The notes: generated by a model from the letters alone, not told the origin. A DNA stretch of 64,000 bases from Pyxidicoccus xibeiensis (GCF_024198175.1 NZ_JAJVKV010000005.1:1030251-1094250); one strand, 5' to 3'. Shown: positions 19,704-32,200, numbered from the stretch's first letter. Translations and numbers: made by a program.

Positions 19704-20052
19704 TTGAACTCCTGTGAATGAGTGAAACCTCGAGGCTCGCCATTGAGCCTCAACTAGTATTGCCGAGTAATGCATTGGATGGATCTCGATAAACTCAATT
19801 CTGCCAATGCATTATTTTTCCAATGACGATGCGGTTTCTTTGTCGTGGGGGTTCTACCGAGGGGGCAAGGCCGGCCTGTCAGAGCTGAGGCCTACCAAAG
19901 CAGGCTCTAAAGTCTCCCGGAATGCTGCTGGCAGCATCGGCGAACGAACGTGCCCGAGCCGATGCGGCTGTATAGGAAGCCCTTTGAGGCCAACCGCTCA
20001 TAGGCAGCAGTGACCGTATTTCACGAGACCTCGGCCGGTCGATGAGCCCCTC
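19704..20052. other. Intergenic stretch with a perfect 10-bp inverted repeat
   Basis: A gene-poor, comparatively AT-rich interval between the small exported protein and the exporter gene. AATGCATTGG (19769-19778) and CCAATGCATT (19804-19813) form a perfect inverted repeat around 25 nt, upstream of the minus-strand exported-protein gene; it could be an operator or a hairpin. A short + frame at 19807-20013 has no coding character. Nothing else is recognised here. Confidence 0.5.
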
Positions 20053-21723
20053 TCAGGGCCGTGCCAATCCGGGCCCCAAGGAGACGCGCTGCGCCCCGGG
20101 ATGCTCTGCCAGGGACGCCAGCTTCCCGGACTCCAGCCGGAGGATGCGGTCCGCCAGCGGGAAGTACCGGTCGTCATGGGAGATGACGAACACCGTCTTC
20201 CCTCGCCGCTTCAGCTCCGGCAGCAGCTCCCGGTAGAAGACGTCCTTGAAGATGGGGTCCTGGTCCGCGGCCCACTCGTCGAAGACGTAGATGGGCCGGT
20301 CCTCCAGGTACGCGGCGAGCAGCGCCAGCCGCTTGCGCTGCCCCTGCGACAGCGCGGTGGTGGACAGCGCGCCGTCCTGGATGCGCACCTTGCGGTCCAG
20401 TTGGAGCCGCGCCAGCGAGCGCTCCACCTCGCGCACCACCTGCGGGTCCGAGCCATCCACGCCGAGCAGGGACTCGAAGAGGTGGAAGTCGGAGAACACC
20501 ACCGAGAAGAGCTGGCGGTAGTGCTCGCGCCGCGCGCCGGTGACGGGCGCTCCGTCCAGGCGGACTTCTCCGCCCTCGGGCGTGTAGAGGCCGGTCAGCA
20601 GCTTGGCCAGCGTCGTCTTTCCGCTGCCATTGCCCCCCACCAGGAAGACGAGTTCCGCGGGCTCCAGCCGCAAATCCAGCGGGCCCAGGGTGAAGGGCCG
20701 GTCATCGTTCTCCCGGTGGTAGGTGTGGGTGACGCCCGCCAGCTCCAGCGACTGGAAGGCACGCGGCTCGGTGCCGGCGAGGCCCGTGTCGGTGCCGGCC
20801 TCGGCCAGCTGCTGGCCCAGCTGCTCCATCTTCCGCACCGCCACGGTGCCGCGGCCCAGCAGCGGGAGCAGCCCCATCAGGGCCTCCACCGGCTGCTGCA
20901 TGTAGAGGACGACGAGCGTGTAGCCCACCACCAGCCCCCAGCTCATCCCCCCGAAAGACGGGGCGGCGAAGAGCAGCAGGCCCACGCCGATGACGTGGAG
21001 GAACACGCCCCAGCTGGCGGTGGCGGAGAAGATGTTGGAGCTGAGCGTGGACAGGTGCCGCAGCTCCCGCGCCGAGGGCTCGAGCACCGTGCGCGTGAAG
21101 GCCGCGCGGCGCCGGCCGTTGAGCTTGAGCTCCTTGAGGCCGCCCAGCAGGGACTGGAAGCTCTGGTACTGCGCGTCCTGCGCCTGCCGCGAGCGCACCA
21201 GCAGACCGAACGTGCGCGTGGTGGGCAGCCAGTACGAGACGACGGCCCCCACCATGAACCCCAGCATGGCCAGGAACAGCGGCGGCGACATCCAGGCCAG
21301 GTACACGAGGCACGCGGCGATGATGGCGCCGTTGATGAACAGGTTGGGCAGGTGCAGCAGGCTCGCGCTGACCGCGTTGGCGTCCTCCACCAGCGACGCC
21401 ATCAGCCGGTGCGTGCCCAGCTCCTCCAGCTTGCGCAGCGGGGCGGCGAGGACGCGGCGGCACAGCGCCATCCGCAGCTCGAAGAGCGCGCCATAGTGCA
21501 GCCCGTTGAGCAGGAACTGGGCCCCCAGCCGGGTGAGCAGCGCCGCGAGCCCGGCCCCCGCGAAGCCCAGCACCAGCGACGGACTCACCGGCTCCTGGCC
21601 CGCGACGGCCTGATTGACGCGGGACACGAGCAGCGCGCTGCTCGCGCCCGACAGCGCACCCATGACGATGGCGAGCACGAAGCGGCCCCGCGATGCGCGG
21701 AGCAACAACAGGAGGGCGCTCAT
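20053..21723 (-). CDS. Cyclic-peptide-type ABC exporter (fused TMD-NBD, SyrD/PvdE family)
   Basis: A 556-residue half transporter. The start is ATG at 21723, overlapping the upstream P450 stop as ATGA, so translation is coupled. The N-terminal ~330 residues hold six hydrophobic segments. The ATPase has Walker A GGNGSGKTT, signature LSQGQRKRLAL and Walker B IYVFDEWAADQDP, the last two characteristic of the SyrD/PvdE (TIGR01194-like) group that moves cyclic lipopeptides or siderophore precursors across the inner membrane. It sits between the PKS block and the large NRPS in an operon with a P450, so export of the cluster product is the likely job. Confidence 0.9.
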   Translation of the reverse strand: MSALLLLLRASRGRFVLAIVMGALSGASSALLVSRVNQAVAGQEPVSPSLVLGFAGAGLAALLTRLGAQFLLNGLHYGALFELRMALCRRVLAAPLRKLEELGTHRLMASLVEDANAVSASLLHLPNLFINGAIIAACLVYLAWMSPPLFLAMLGFMVGAVVSYWLPTTRTFGLLVRSRQAQDAQYQSFQSLLGGLKELKLNGRRRAAFTRTVLEPSARELRHLSTLSSNIFSATASWGVFLHVIGVGLLLFAAPSFGGMSWGLVVGYTLVVLYMQQPVEALMGLLPLLGRGTVAVRKMEQLGQQLAEAGTDTGLAGTEPRAFQSLELAGVTHTYHRENDDRPFTLGPLDLRLEPAELVFLVGGNGSGKTTLAKLLTGLYTPEGGEVRLDGAPVTGARREHYRQLFSVVFSDFHLFESLLGVDGSDPQVVREVERSLARLQLDRKVRIQDGALSTTALSQGQRKRLALLAAYLEDRPIYVFDEWAADQDPIFKDVFYRELLPELKRRGKTVFVISHDDRYFPLADRILRLESGKLASLAEHPGAQRVSLGPGLARP

Positions 21724-23120
21724 CCCACGGCCCTGGCCGCGGCGGCGGCGCGCGGGGTGAGCCGCAGCTCCACCGGCTTCTTCGGCCGGATGGTGAAGCC
21801 GGGAGCCAGCTCGGGGACGCGGGCGTCCGTGAAGTCCACGTCCGCCAGCTGCAGCAGGGTGGCCAGCGCCGCGGGCAGCATCGCCAGGCTCAGGTGGGTG
21901 CCCACGCAGGCCCGCTGCCCGCCGCCGAACGGCAGGTACAGCCAGCGAGGAAGCTCCGCGGCACGCTCGGGGCTGAAGCGCTCGGGGATGAAGGCCTCCG
22001 GCTCCTTCCAGTAGCGAGGGTGCCGGTGCGTGGTCCACGTGCAGACGTGGACCTGCGCGCCGGGCTCCAGCCGGAAGCCGCCCAGCACATCCTCAGCGTT
22101 GAGGTAGCGGATGAGCAGCATCTGCGGCGGAATCAGGCGCATGGACTCCTGGCACGCCCAGGTGAGGTACTGCAGGCCCGGAAGGGACTCCGGCCGTGGC
22201 AGCCCGTCCCCGCAGACGGAGTCCAGCTCCGCGCGCGCCTTGTGCATCGCGTCGGGGTGGGCGTGCAGCAGGCACAGCGTCCACCCGATGATTTTCGACA
22301 GCGTCGTGAAGCTGGTGAAGAACAGCGTCACCACCTCATCGCGCAGCTGGCGGTCGTCCATCGCCGGGGCGCCATCCGGACCGCGCGCGGCGAGCAGCCG
22401 GTCCAGCACGTCCCGGGGCTCCGCGGCCGGAGCGGCCTTGCGTCGGGCAATCAGGCCATCCACCCAGCCGTGCAGCCCGTTCATCAGCGAAGACGTGCGC
22501 CCCGTGGGCGGCGGCATCTTGGTAGGAGTGAAGACCAGCGCCAGCGTCTGGAAGATTCTCGTGAGCTCGCTCTCCTCCGGGTCGATGGACTCGAGGACGC
22601 GGGAGAAATCCGCGTAGACCTCGTCACCGGGAGGCTCGGACACCAGCACCGCGGCCATGCCCTCGAACATCATCCGCTTGACGGCGGGGAACAGGTCCAC
22701 CCGGCCCTGCTCGACGTACGGGCGCGCGCGCCGCGCGAAGGCGTCGAGGCACGGCTCCATCATCGCCGCCGACTGCTCCTTCGACATCGACGACTGGATG
22801 TGGCCGCGCTGCTTCTTCCACGGCGCCCCCTCATTGCGGATGAGGCCCATGCCCACGATGGGCGACGGCGTCCCTGGCGCGGCGTGTCGTTGGTACAGAG
22901 ATGTCCTGCCCGCGAGCACCGCCTGGATGCTGTCCGGATCGTTGATGACGTAGAACCGGTGACGCGCAATCCGGTAGCCGACGATGTCCCCGTAGTCGCG
23001 ATGAAGCGTCGCGTAAAAAGTACGGGGGTCCAACGTCGCGCCCACGATGGGCCCGAGCGGCCAGAGACCTCGCGGCCCGGGCGGAGGCGGGGTGGGCTTC
23101 GGTGACTCAGCAGTGCTCAT
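21720..23120 (-). CDS. Cytochrome P450 with atypical I-helix
   Basis: A 466-residue P450. The haem-binding loop FGGGQRACVG and the K-helix ESMRLIPP are canonical. The I-helix, usually (A/G)GxE/DTT, reads FFTSFTTLSK: aligned on the following Trp, the acidic residue is Thr and the last Thr is Leu. P450s with a changed acid/alcohol pair often have altered oxygen activation, so the chemistry may be unusual (inference). No membrane anchor is seen; a Pro-rich N-terminus precedes the fold. It heads the P450-exporter operon and is divergent from the giant NRPS across 112 bp, which argues for tailoring of the peptide or a carrier-bound residue. Confidence 0.92.
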   Translation of the reverse strand: MSTAESPKPTPPPPGPRGLWPLGPIVGATLDPRTFYATLHRDYGDIVGYRIARHRFYVINDPDSIQAVLAGRTSLYQRHAAPGTPSPIVGMGLIRNEGAPWKKQRGHIQSSMSKEQSAAMMEPCLDAFARRARPYVEQGRVDLFPAVKRMMFEGMAAVLVSEPPGDEVYADFSRVLESIDPEESELTRIFQTLALVFTPTKMPPPTGRTSSLMNGLHGWVDGLIARRKAAPAAEPRDVLDRLLAARGPDGAPAMDDRQLRDEVVTLFFTSFTTLSKIIGWTLCLLHAHPDAMHKARAELDSVCGDGLPRPESLPGLQYLTWACQESMRLIPPQMLLIRYLNAEDVLGGFRLEPGAQVHVCTWTTHRHPRYWKEPEAFIPERFSPERAAELPRWLYLPFGGGQRACVGTHLSLAMLPAALATLLQLADVDFTDARVPELAPGFTIRPKKPVELRLTPRAAAAARAVG

Positions 23121-23232
23121 GGCGGAGACCTACCACTCAGGTGCGACATCCCTGGGACTCTTGATTTCAAAGAATTCATGAGTCATCACGTGTCGGGCCC
23201 GCATCGTAGACCTTCGCACCCGTGAGCGACAC
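23121..23232. promoter_or_regulatory. Divergent promoter region between P450-exporter operon and giant NRPS
   Basis: The 112-bp gap separates divergent starts and must hold promoters for both transcripts. It contains the only AT-rich patch nearby (TTGATTTCAAAGAATTCATG, from about 23161) with small palindromes GAATTC, ATGAGTCAT and CACGTG. No convincing -35/-10 or -24/-12 pair could be fixed by eye. Confidence 0.5.
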
Positions 23233-26200
23233 ATGAGCGACATCGGAAGCCGTCTGGACAAGCTCTCGCCCAAGCAGCGGGCGCTCTATGAGCTGCTGGT
23301 GAAGGAGAAGAAGCGCGCTCCGTCGCAGATCTCCAGACAGCCAGGACGCGGCCCATTCCCTGCTTCCTTCTCACAGCGACGGCTGTGGTTGGTGGACCAG
23401 ATCGAGCCGCAAGCCTCGTTCGCATACAACATTCCGATCGGAGTGGAGTTTCTCGGTCGGTTCGAAGTGGCGGTGATGTCGCGGTGTCTGCGTGAGGTGG
23501 TGGACCGGCACGAGTCGCTGCGCACCATCTTCGCCTCGGTGGACGGCGAGCCGGTGCAGGTGGTGGCGCCCGCCATGGAGCTTCCCTTCCAGTGGGAGGA
23601 CCTGACGGGTCTTCCCGCCGACGAGCAGCCGCGCGAGGTGGAGCGGCGGATGCGCGTGCAGTCGCGGCAGCGCTTCGACCTGGCGCGGGGCCCGCTGCTG
23701 CGGGTGACGCTCTTCAAGCTCGGTGAGGAGGACCACGTCGTCTTCCTCAACATGCACCACCTGGTCGTGGACCGCTGGTCCCTGGGCGTGCTGGTGCGTG
23801 AGCTGGTCATGCTCTACGACGCCTTCGCCGTGGGCCGTGCGTCCCCGCTGCCGCCGCTGCCCATCCAGTACTCGGACTTCGCGCGCTGGCAGCGGGAGCA
23901 GCTGGAGGGCGGGTACCTGACGCGGGAGCTGGACTGGTGGAAGGCCCGGCTCGCGAACCGCCCTCCCCCGCTGGAGCTGCCCACGGACCGGCCCCGGCCC
24001 GAGCTGAAGAGCTACGAGGGCGCGCGCCACTTCATCCGCCTTCCCGCGCCGCTCATCCGGACGCTCAAGGCGCTCAGCCAGCGCGAGGGCTGCACGCTCT
24101 TCATGCTGCTGCTGACGGCGTTCGAGGCCGTGCTCCACCGCTACACCGGCGCGACGGACCTGCTCATCGGCAGCCCCATCGCCAACCGCCAGCGGCCGGA
24201 GGTGGAGCTGCTCATCGGGTTCCTCGTCAACACGCTGGTGCTGCGCACGGACCTGACGGGCGACCCTACCTTCCAGGATGCGCTCGCCCGCGTGCGTCAG
24301 ACGTGCCTGGACGTGTACGCCCACCAGGACCTGCCCTTCGAGAAGCTCGTCGAGGAGCTGCAACCCGAGCGCCGGCTCAACCGCAACCCGCTCTTCCAGG
24401 TGATGTTCTCGTTCCAGAACACGCCCCGGCAGGACCTCGCCATCCGCGGGCTCACCTCGGTGTACTTCCCGTTCGACCCGCGCATCGCCCGGTTCGACCT
24501 GGTGCTGGAGCTGCGCGAAGAGGGTGATGCGCCGGACGAGGTCACCGGCTGGTTCGAGTACGACATCGACCTCTTCGACGACGCTACCCTGGGTCGCATG
24601 AGCGCCCACCTCCGGCAGGTGCTGGAGACCGTGGCGCAGTCGATGGAGCCGCGGCTGTCGGCACTGCCCCTGATGGGCGAGGAGGAGCGCAGGCAGGTGC
24701 TGGAGACGTGGAATGCCTCGGCGTCGCCGCTGCCCGAGCTGCCCTCGGCGCACGCGCTGTTCGAGGCCCAGGCGCGCGCCACCCCTGACGCCCCCGCCGC
24801 CGACTTCGAGGGCCACGTCCTCTCCTACGCCGGGCTCGACGCCGCCGCCAACCGCCTGGCACACCGGCTACTCCAGTCCGGTGTCCGCCCCGAGCAGCCC
24901 GTCGCCGTGCTGCTGCCGCGCGGCCTGGATGCCGTCATCGCCCTGCTGGCGTGCCTCAAGGCCGGTGCCGCCTACCTGCCGCTGGACGCGCAGCATCCCC
25001 CTTCCCGCCTGCGCTTCGTGCTCCAGTATGCGGGCGCCCGGCTGTGCCTCACCCATGAGGCACTCGTGCCACTCCTGGGCGAGGACTTCTCCGGCTCGCC
25101 GCTGTGCCTCGACTCGCACCCCCTGGAGACACTGCCGCCCTCTTCCCCTGGGGTGGCCGTCTCGCCGCAGCACCTCGCGTACATCATCTACACCTCCGGT
25201 AGCACCGGGACGCCCAAGGGCACGCTGCTGCAGCACCAGGGCCTCATCAACACCGCGCTCGCGGCAGCCCGGCTGCACCGCTTCGCACCGGGCAGCCGCG
25301 TCCTCCAGTTCGCATCACCGGGCTTCGATGCCTCCGTGTGCGAGGTCTTCGGCACGCTCGCGGCCGGAGCCACGCTGGTGCTCGCGCCGCGTGAGTCGCT
25401 GCTCCCGGATGCGCCGCTGCGCGAGCTGCTGGTGCGCCAGCGCATCACCGCCGTGACGCTCACCCCGTCCGTCCTCGCGCAGCTCCAGCCCGAGGGCCTG
25501 GGAGGGCTGGCCACCGTCATCTCCGCCGGCGAGGCGCTTCCGCCCGCAGTGGCGGAGCGCTGGGGCCGGGGGCGGCTCCTCCTCAATGCCTACGGGCCCA
25601 CGGAGGTCACCGTCTGTGCCTCCATCACCGCGGAAGGCGTGGACCCGACCCGGCTGTCCATCGGCACGCCGTGGCCGAATACCGCGCTCTACGTCCTGGA
25701 CGGGGCGCTTCAGACGATGCCCGTGGGCGTGCCCGGCGAGCTGTATGTCGCCAGCCCGGGGCTGGCCCGAGGCTACCTGGGACGTCCGGACCTCACCGCG
25801 GAGCGCTTCGTCCCCCATCCCTTCTCGCGCACTCCGGGCGCCCGCCTCTACCGCACCGGAGACATCGTGCGCTGGCGGTCCTCGGGTGAGCTGCAGTACC
25901 TCGGTCGCTCCGACGGGCAGGTAAAGCTGCGCGGGTATCGCATCGAGCTCGGCGAGGTGGAAGCCGCGCTCCTCGCCAGTCCCGGCGTGGCCGCTGCGCA
26001 CGTCCTCCTGCGGCGGGACGCGCCCGGCCAGGAGCGGCTCGTCGCCTACGTGGCCCCCCGGCTGGACGGCTCGGAGCTCCGCGCCCGGCTGCGCGCCTCC
26101 CTGCCTGAGTACATGGTGCCCGCCGCCTTCGTCTCGCTGGAGGCCCTGCCCCTGACGGCCAGCGGCAAGGTGGACACCCGCGCCCTGCCCGCTCCCGAGA

Positions 26201-29200
26201 CGTCCACGGCGGATGAAGCCTGGGTGGCCCCGCGCACCCGCACGGAGCAGGCGCTCGCGGCGCTGTGGTGCGACCTGCTGGGCGTGCCTCGCGCGGGCCT
26301 GCATGACAGCTTCTTCGACCTCGGCGGGCACTCGCTGCTGGCCACCCGGCTCGGCTCCCGCCTGCGCGATGCGCTCGGCGTGGACCTGCCCGTCCGGCGC
26401 ATCTTCGAGGCTCCCACGCTGGAGCACCTGGCCCGGGTCGTGGACGCGTCCGCGCGCGCCTCCCGGCTGCCGCAGCTGCTGCCCGTGGCCCGCGAGGGTG
26501 CGCTCCCGCTGTCCTTCGCCCAGCAGCGACTATGGTTCCTGGACCTGCTGGAGCCCGGGTCCGTGTCCTATTCGCTGCCCGGCGCCTTCGAGCTGCGCGG
26601 GCCGCTCGACGCCGCCGCGCTGGCCCGGAGCTTCGAGGCCATCGTCCAGCGCCACCAGGTGCTGCGCACGACGTACGCCACCCAGGACGGCCAGCCCGGG
26701 CAGCGCATCCACGACGCACCGGCGTGCGCGCTGCGGCTGGAGGACCTGTCCTCGCTGCCCGATACCGAAGCCCGGGTGCATGCGCTGGCGCGCGAGGACG
26801 CCGCGACGCCCTTCGATCTACACAACGGCCCGGTGGTGCGCGCGACGCTGCTGCGGCTGTCGCCGGAGCGGCACGTGCTGCTGCTCAACATGCACCACAT
26901 CGCCTCGGACGGCTGGAGCTTCGGCGTCCTCGTGCGCGAGCTGGCCGCCTTCTACGAGGCCTTCGCCCAGGGCCAGCCCGCGCCGCTGCCGCCGCTGTCC
27001 ATCCAGTACGCGGACTACGCGGCGTGGCAGCGCAGCTGGCTGAAGGATGACGTGCTCGCCGCCCAGGTCTCCTACTGGAAGGCGCAGCTGAGCGCGCTGC
27101 CCGTCCTGGAGCTGCCCACGGACCGTCCCCGGCCCGCGCTGCAGACGTACGACGGGGCAGTGGTGGACGTGCGCCTGCCGGAGGAGCTCGTCCAGCGGCT
27201 CGGCGTCGTGTGCCGCCAGGAGGGCGTCACTCCCTTCATGGTGCTGCTGTCGGCGCTCCAGGTGCTGCTGGGCCGCCTGGCCCGTCAGGACGACGTCGCC
27301 GTGGGCACGCCCATCGCCGGGCGCAACCATCCCGAGTGCGAGCAGCTCATCGGCTTCTTCGTCAACACGCTCATCCTGCGCACGCGGCTGGGTGGCCATC
27401 CCGGCTTCCGCGGCCTGCTGCGCCACGTGCGGGACACCACGCTGGATGCCTTCACGCACCCGGACATTCCCTTCGAGAAGCTCGTCGAAGAGCTGCGTCC
27501 GCAGCGCGACCTGAGCCGCAGCCCGCTGTTCCAGGTGATGTTCGCCCTCAATGCCGAGCCCACGCTCGACACCACCTCCACTCGGCTGGCAATCGCACCG
27601 CTGGAGCTGGAGGGGCGCGTCGCCAAGTTCGACCTGACGCTCGCCTTCTCCGAGTCGGCTTCCGGGTGGTCCGGCTCGCTGGAGTACAACACCCGCCTCT
27701 TCGACGAGGCGACGGCCCGCCGCATGGCCGCGCAGTACACGCGCCTGCTCGACACCTTCCTGTCGGACCTGGATGCCCGCGTCGATGAGGTCTCGCTGCT
27801 GGGCGAGGAGGAGCGCAGGCAGGTGCTGGAGGCGTGGAATGCCTCGGCGTCGCCACTGCCCGAGCTGCCCTCGGCGCACGCGCTGTTCGAGGCCCAGGCG
27901 CGCGCCACCCCTGACGCTCCCGCCGTCGACTTCGAGGGCCAGGTCCTCTCCTACGCCCAGCTCGACGCCGCCTCCAACCGCCTGGCACACCGGCTGCTCC
28001 AGTCCGGTGTCCGCCCCGAGCAGCCCGTCGCCGTGCTGCTGCCGCGCGGCCTGGATGCCGTCGTCGCCCTGCTGGCGTGCCTCAAGACCGGTGCCGCCTA
28101 CCTGCCCCTGGACGCCCAGCTTCCCCCTTCCCGCCTGCGCTTCATGCTCCGGGATGCGGGCGCCCGCCTGTGCCTCACGCATCAGGCCCTGCTGCCGCTG
28201 CTGGGCGAGGACTTCTCCGGCTTGCCGCTGTGCCTCGACTCGTCGTCGCTGCTGCACCGGCTCCAGTCGCTGCCTTCGTCCTCCCCCGGTGTGCCCATCT
28301 CGCCGCAGCACCTGGCGTATATCATCTACACCTCCGGCAGCACCGGGACGCCCAAGGGCACACTGCTGCCGCACCTCGGCCTGCTCAACCTGCTGTCCAC
28401 CGAGGCGCGGGAGCTGGAGTGCGGTCCGGGCACGCGCATACTCGCGTGCGCCAGCCCGGGCTTCGACACCTCCATCGAGGAGCACCTGCTGCCCATCACC
28501 TCCGGCGCGACGCTGGTGATGGCCTCCTCCGAGCGCGTGCTCCCCGGAGAGCCGCTGCACCGAACGCTCCTGGAACAGCGCATCCACCTGGTGAGCCTCA
28601 CGCCGGGAGTGCTCGCCGCGACGCCCTCGGAGGGGCTGTCGTCCCTGCGCGTCATCATCTCCGGAGGCGAGGCCTGCGGCGCGGACGTGGTGGACCGCTG
28701 GGCCCGGAGCCGCCGCTTCGTCAACACCTACGGCCCCACCGAAGCCACCGTCTTCTGCACCCTGGCGGAGTGCACGCCGGGCGAGGGCATGCCCTCCATC
28801 GGACGGCCCTATGCCAACGCGAAGGCGTACGTGCTGGACGAGCGGCTGCGCCCCGTTCCTCCTGGCACCACCGGCGAGCTCTACCTCTCCGGCCCCGGGC
28901 TGGCCCGCGGCTACCTGGGACGGCCGGAGCTCACCGCCGAGCGGTTCCTGCCCCATCCATTCCCAGCCTCGCCGGGAGAGCGGCTGTACCGGACGGGCGA
29001 CCTCGCGCGCTGGCAGCAGGATGGAACGCTGGCCTTCGCGGGCCGCGTGGACTCGCAGGTGAAGCTGCGCGGCTACCGCATCGAGACGGGGGAGGTGGAG
29101 GCCGCGCTGCTCGCGCAGGACGGCGTGGAGCAGGCCGTGGCCCACGTGCGAGAGGACGCCCCGGGCGTGAGGCGGCTGGTCGGCTACCTCGTGCCCACCG

Positions 29201-32200
29201 GGAGTGCCACCCTCGACGTGGCGGCGCTTCGCGCCCGGCTCAAGGAGCACCTGCCGGACGCCATGGTCCCCTCCGCCTTCGTGGTGCTGGAGCGGCTGCC
29301 GCTGACGCCCAACGGGAAGGTCGACCGGCGTGCCCTGCCCGCGCCCGAGCTCGGCACGGAGGTGGAGTACGAGCCGCCCGCCAACGAGGTCGAGCAGCAG
29401 CTCGCGTCCCTCTGGGCAGGGCTGCTCGGCGTGGAGCGGGTGGGCCGGCGCGACGACTTCTTCCAGCTCGGCGGGCACTCGCTCCTCGCGGCCCGGCTCG
29501 TCTCGCGGATGAAGGCGTCCTTCGGCGTGGAGCTCCCCCTCAAGGAGGTCTTCGCCCGCCCCGAGCTGGCCGCGCTCGCGCAGTACCTCATGGAGGCTCG
29601 GGCAGCCTCGGCCGGCCACGCGCCGCTGCCCACCGTGCCCCGGCGGTCCGCGGACCTGCGGCGGCTGCCGCTCTCGTTCTCCCAGCAGCGCGTCTGGCTC
29701 ACCGAACAGCTCGCGCCGGGCTCCCCGGCCTTCAACATCCCCTCGCCCGTGCGGCTGCGGGGCGCGCTCGACACCGCAGTGCTGGAGGCCTGCTTCACGG
29801 AGCTGCTGCGCCGCCACGAGTCGCTGCGCACCGCCTTCCACGAGGAGGACGGCACGCCCTACCAGACGGTGCTCCTGCCCGCGCCCTTCGTCCTGTCGTG
29901 CGTGGACCTGGGCTCGCTGCCTCCGGAGGCCCGCGAGGCGGAGGCCCAGCGGCGGCTGGAGGAAGAGGCGCGCACTCCGTTCGACCTGTCACGGCCCCCG
30001 CTGCTGCGGGCAGCGCTCATCCGCAAGGACGCACAGGAGCACCTGCTGCTGCTCACCGTGCATCACCTCGTCTCGGACGGCTGGTCCATGGACGTGCTGG
30101 TGCGCGAGCTGGCGCAGCTCTACGCGGCCCTCTCCCAGGGCCTGCCGTCGCCCCTCGCCGAGCTGCCCCTCCAGTTCGGAGACTTCGCGGTGTGGCAGCG
30201 GGGCTGGCTCACCGGCGACACGCTGGAGTCCCAGCTCGGCTTCTGGAAGCGGCAGCTCGACGGCGCGGAGCCTCCGGAGCTGCCCATGGACCGGCCCCGG
30301 CCGCAGTCCCCCAGCCACCGCGGGGCCACGGCGCCCTTCCGCCTGACTCGCGCGCACGCGCAGGCACTCCAGTCGCTCTGCCGCCAGGAGGGTGTCACGC
30401 CCTTCATGGTGTTCCTCGCCACGCTCCAGGCGCTGCTCGCGCGCGTGGGCCGGCAGCGGGACATCTGCATCGGCACCTCCTTCGCGGGCCGGTCGCACAC
30501 CGAGCTGGAGGGGCTGGTCGGCCTCTTCGTCAACACGCTGGTGCTGCGCAACGAGGTGGACGCGCACGAGCCCTTCCGCGCCCTCCTGCGCAGGGCGAAG
30601 GCCACCACCCTCGACGCGTTCGCCCATCCGCACCTGCCCTTCGAGGAGCTGGAGACGCCGCTGGTGCGGGTGATGCTCATCCTGCAGAACACGCCCGCGT
30701 CGAAGCTGGAGCTGCCCGGGCTGTCCTTCCAGGCCGCCGAGGTGGCCATCCAGTCCGCCAAGTTCGACCTGACCGTCCATGCCGAGGAGGACGCCGAGGG
30801 CTGGGGGGGCCACTTCGAGTACGCCCTGGACCTCTTCGATGCGCCGAGCGCGCACCGGCTGGCGCTCCGGTTCCAAGCCCTGCTGGAGCGCTTCCTCGAT
30901 GCGCCGGACCAGCGGGTGGAGGACGCAGCGCTGCTGTCCCCCGAGGAGCGGCAGCTCGTCCTCGAAGCCTGGAACGGCACCCACGCCCCCTTCCCCACCG
31001 AAGCCTGCCTGCACGAGCTCTTCGAGGCGCAGGCCCTGCGGACGCCGCAGGCTCCGGCCGTCGAGTTCGAGGGCACCGTGCTCACGTACGGGCAGCTCGA
31101 CGCCCGTGCCAACCAGCTCGCGCGCCACCTCGTCTCCCTGGGGGTGGGGCCCGAGGTGCCGGTGGCGCTGTGCCTTCCTCGCGGGCTCGAGCTGGTGGTG
31201 GCGCTGCTCGGCGTGCTGAAGGCCGGCGGCGCGTACCTGCCGATGGATCCGCTCCTCCCGCGCGAGCGCCTCGCGCTGATGCTGGAGGACTCCGGGGCCA
31301 CGGTGGTCCTCACCCATTCGTCCGTGCGCACTTCCGTGCCCCCGCGCGAGGGCGTGCGGACCATCATGCTGGACGAGGATGCGGCCAGCCTCTCGCACCA
31401 CTCCGGGGACTCGCGGCCCCGCCGCGCCGCGCCGGAGAACCTCGCGTACCTGCTCTACACGTCCGGCTCCACGGGCCGTCCCAAGGGGACGCTGTTGCAG
31501 CACCAGGGCGTCTGCAACCTCGTCACGCATGAGGCCCGCGCCTACGGCATCGGCCCCGGCAGCCGGGTGCTCCAGTTCGCGAGCCTCAGCTTCGACCTCT
31601 CGGTGGAGGAGATCTTCACCACGCTCACCTCCGGAGGCTGCCTGGTCATGGCGCCGCTGGAGAAGCTGATGCCCGGCGAGCCGCTGCACGCTTTCCTGAA
31701 GGAGCACCGGCTGACGGTGGTGAGCCTGACGCCGGGGGCGCTGGCGGCGACGCCCTCGGAAGGGCTGGAGGACTTGCGCACCGTCATCTCCGGCGGAGAG
31801 GCCGTCAGCGCGGACGTCGTCTCACGCTGGGCGCCGGGCCGGACCTTCCTCAACACCTATGGCCCTACGGAGGCCACCGTCATCGCCACGCTGACGGAGT
31901 GCGTGCCTTCCACGGGAGAGCCCCCCATCGGCAGGCCGTTCGCCAACACGCGGGCGTATGTGCTGGACGCGCGGCTGCGGCCCGTGCCCGTGGGTACGCC
32001 GGGGGAGCTTTATCTCTCCGGCGTGGGCCTGGCGCGAGGCTACCTGGGCCAGCCCGGACTGACGGCGGAGCGGTTCCTGCCGGACCCGTTCTCGCGGGAG
32101 CCGGGCGCGCGCATGTACCGGACGGGCGACGTGGCGCGGTGGCAGCAGGACGGGCAGCTGGCGTTCGTGGGACGCGCGGACTCGCAGGTGAAGATTCGCG

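Noticed and set aside
19807..20013. Small + strand gene
   Set aside because: No ribosome site, no recognisable sequence, and it begins inside the inverted repeat; composition is that of intergenic DNA.
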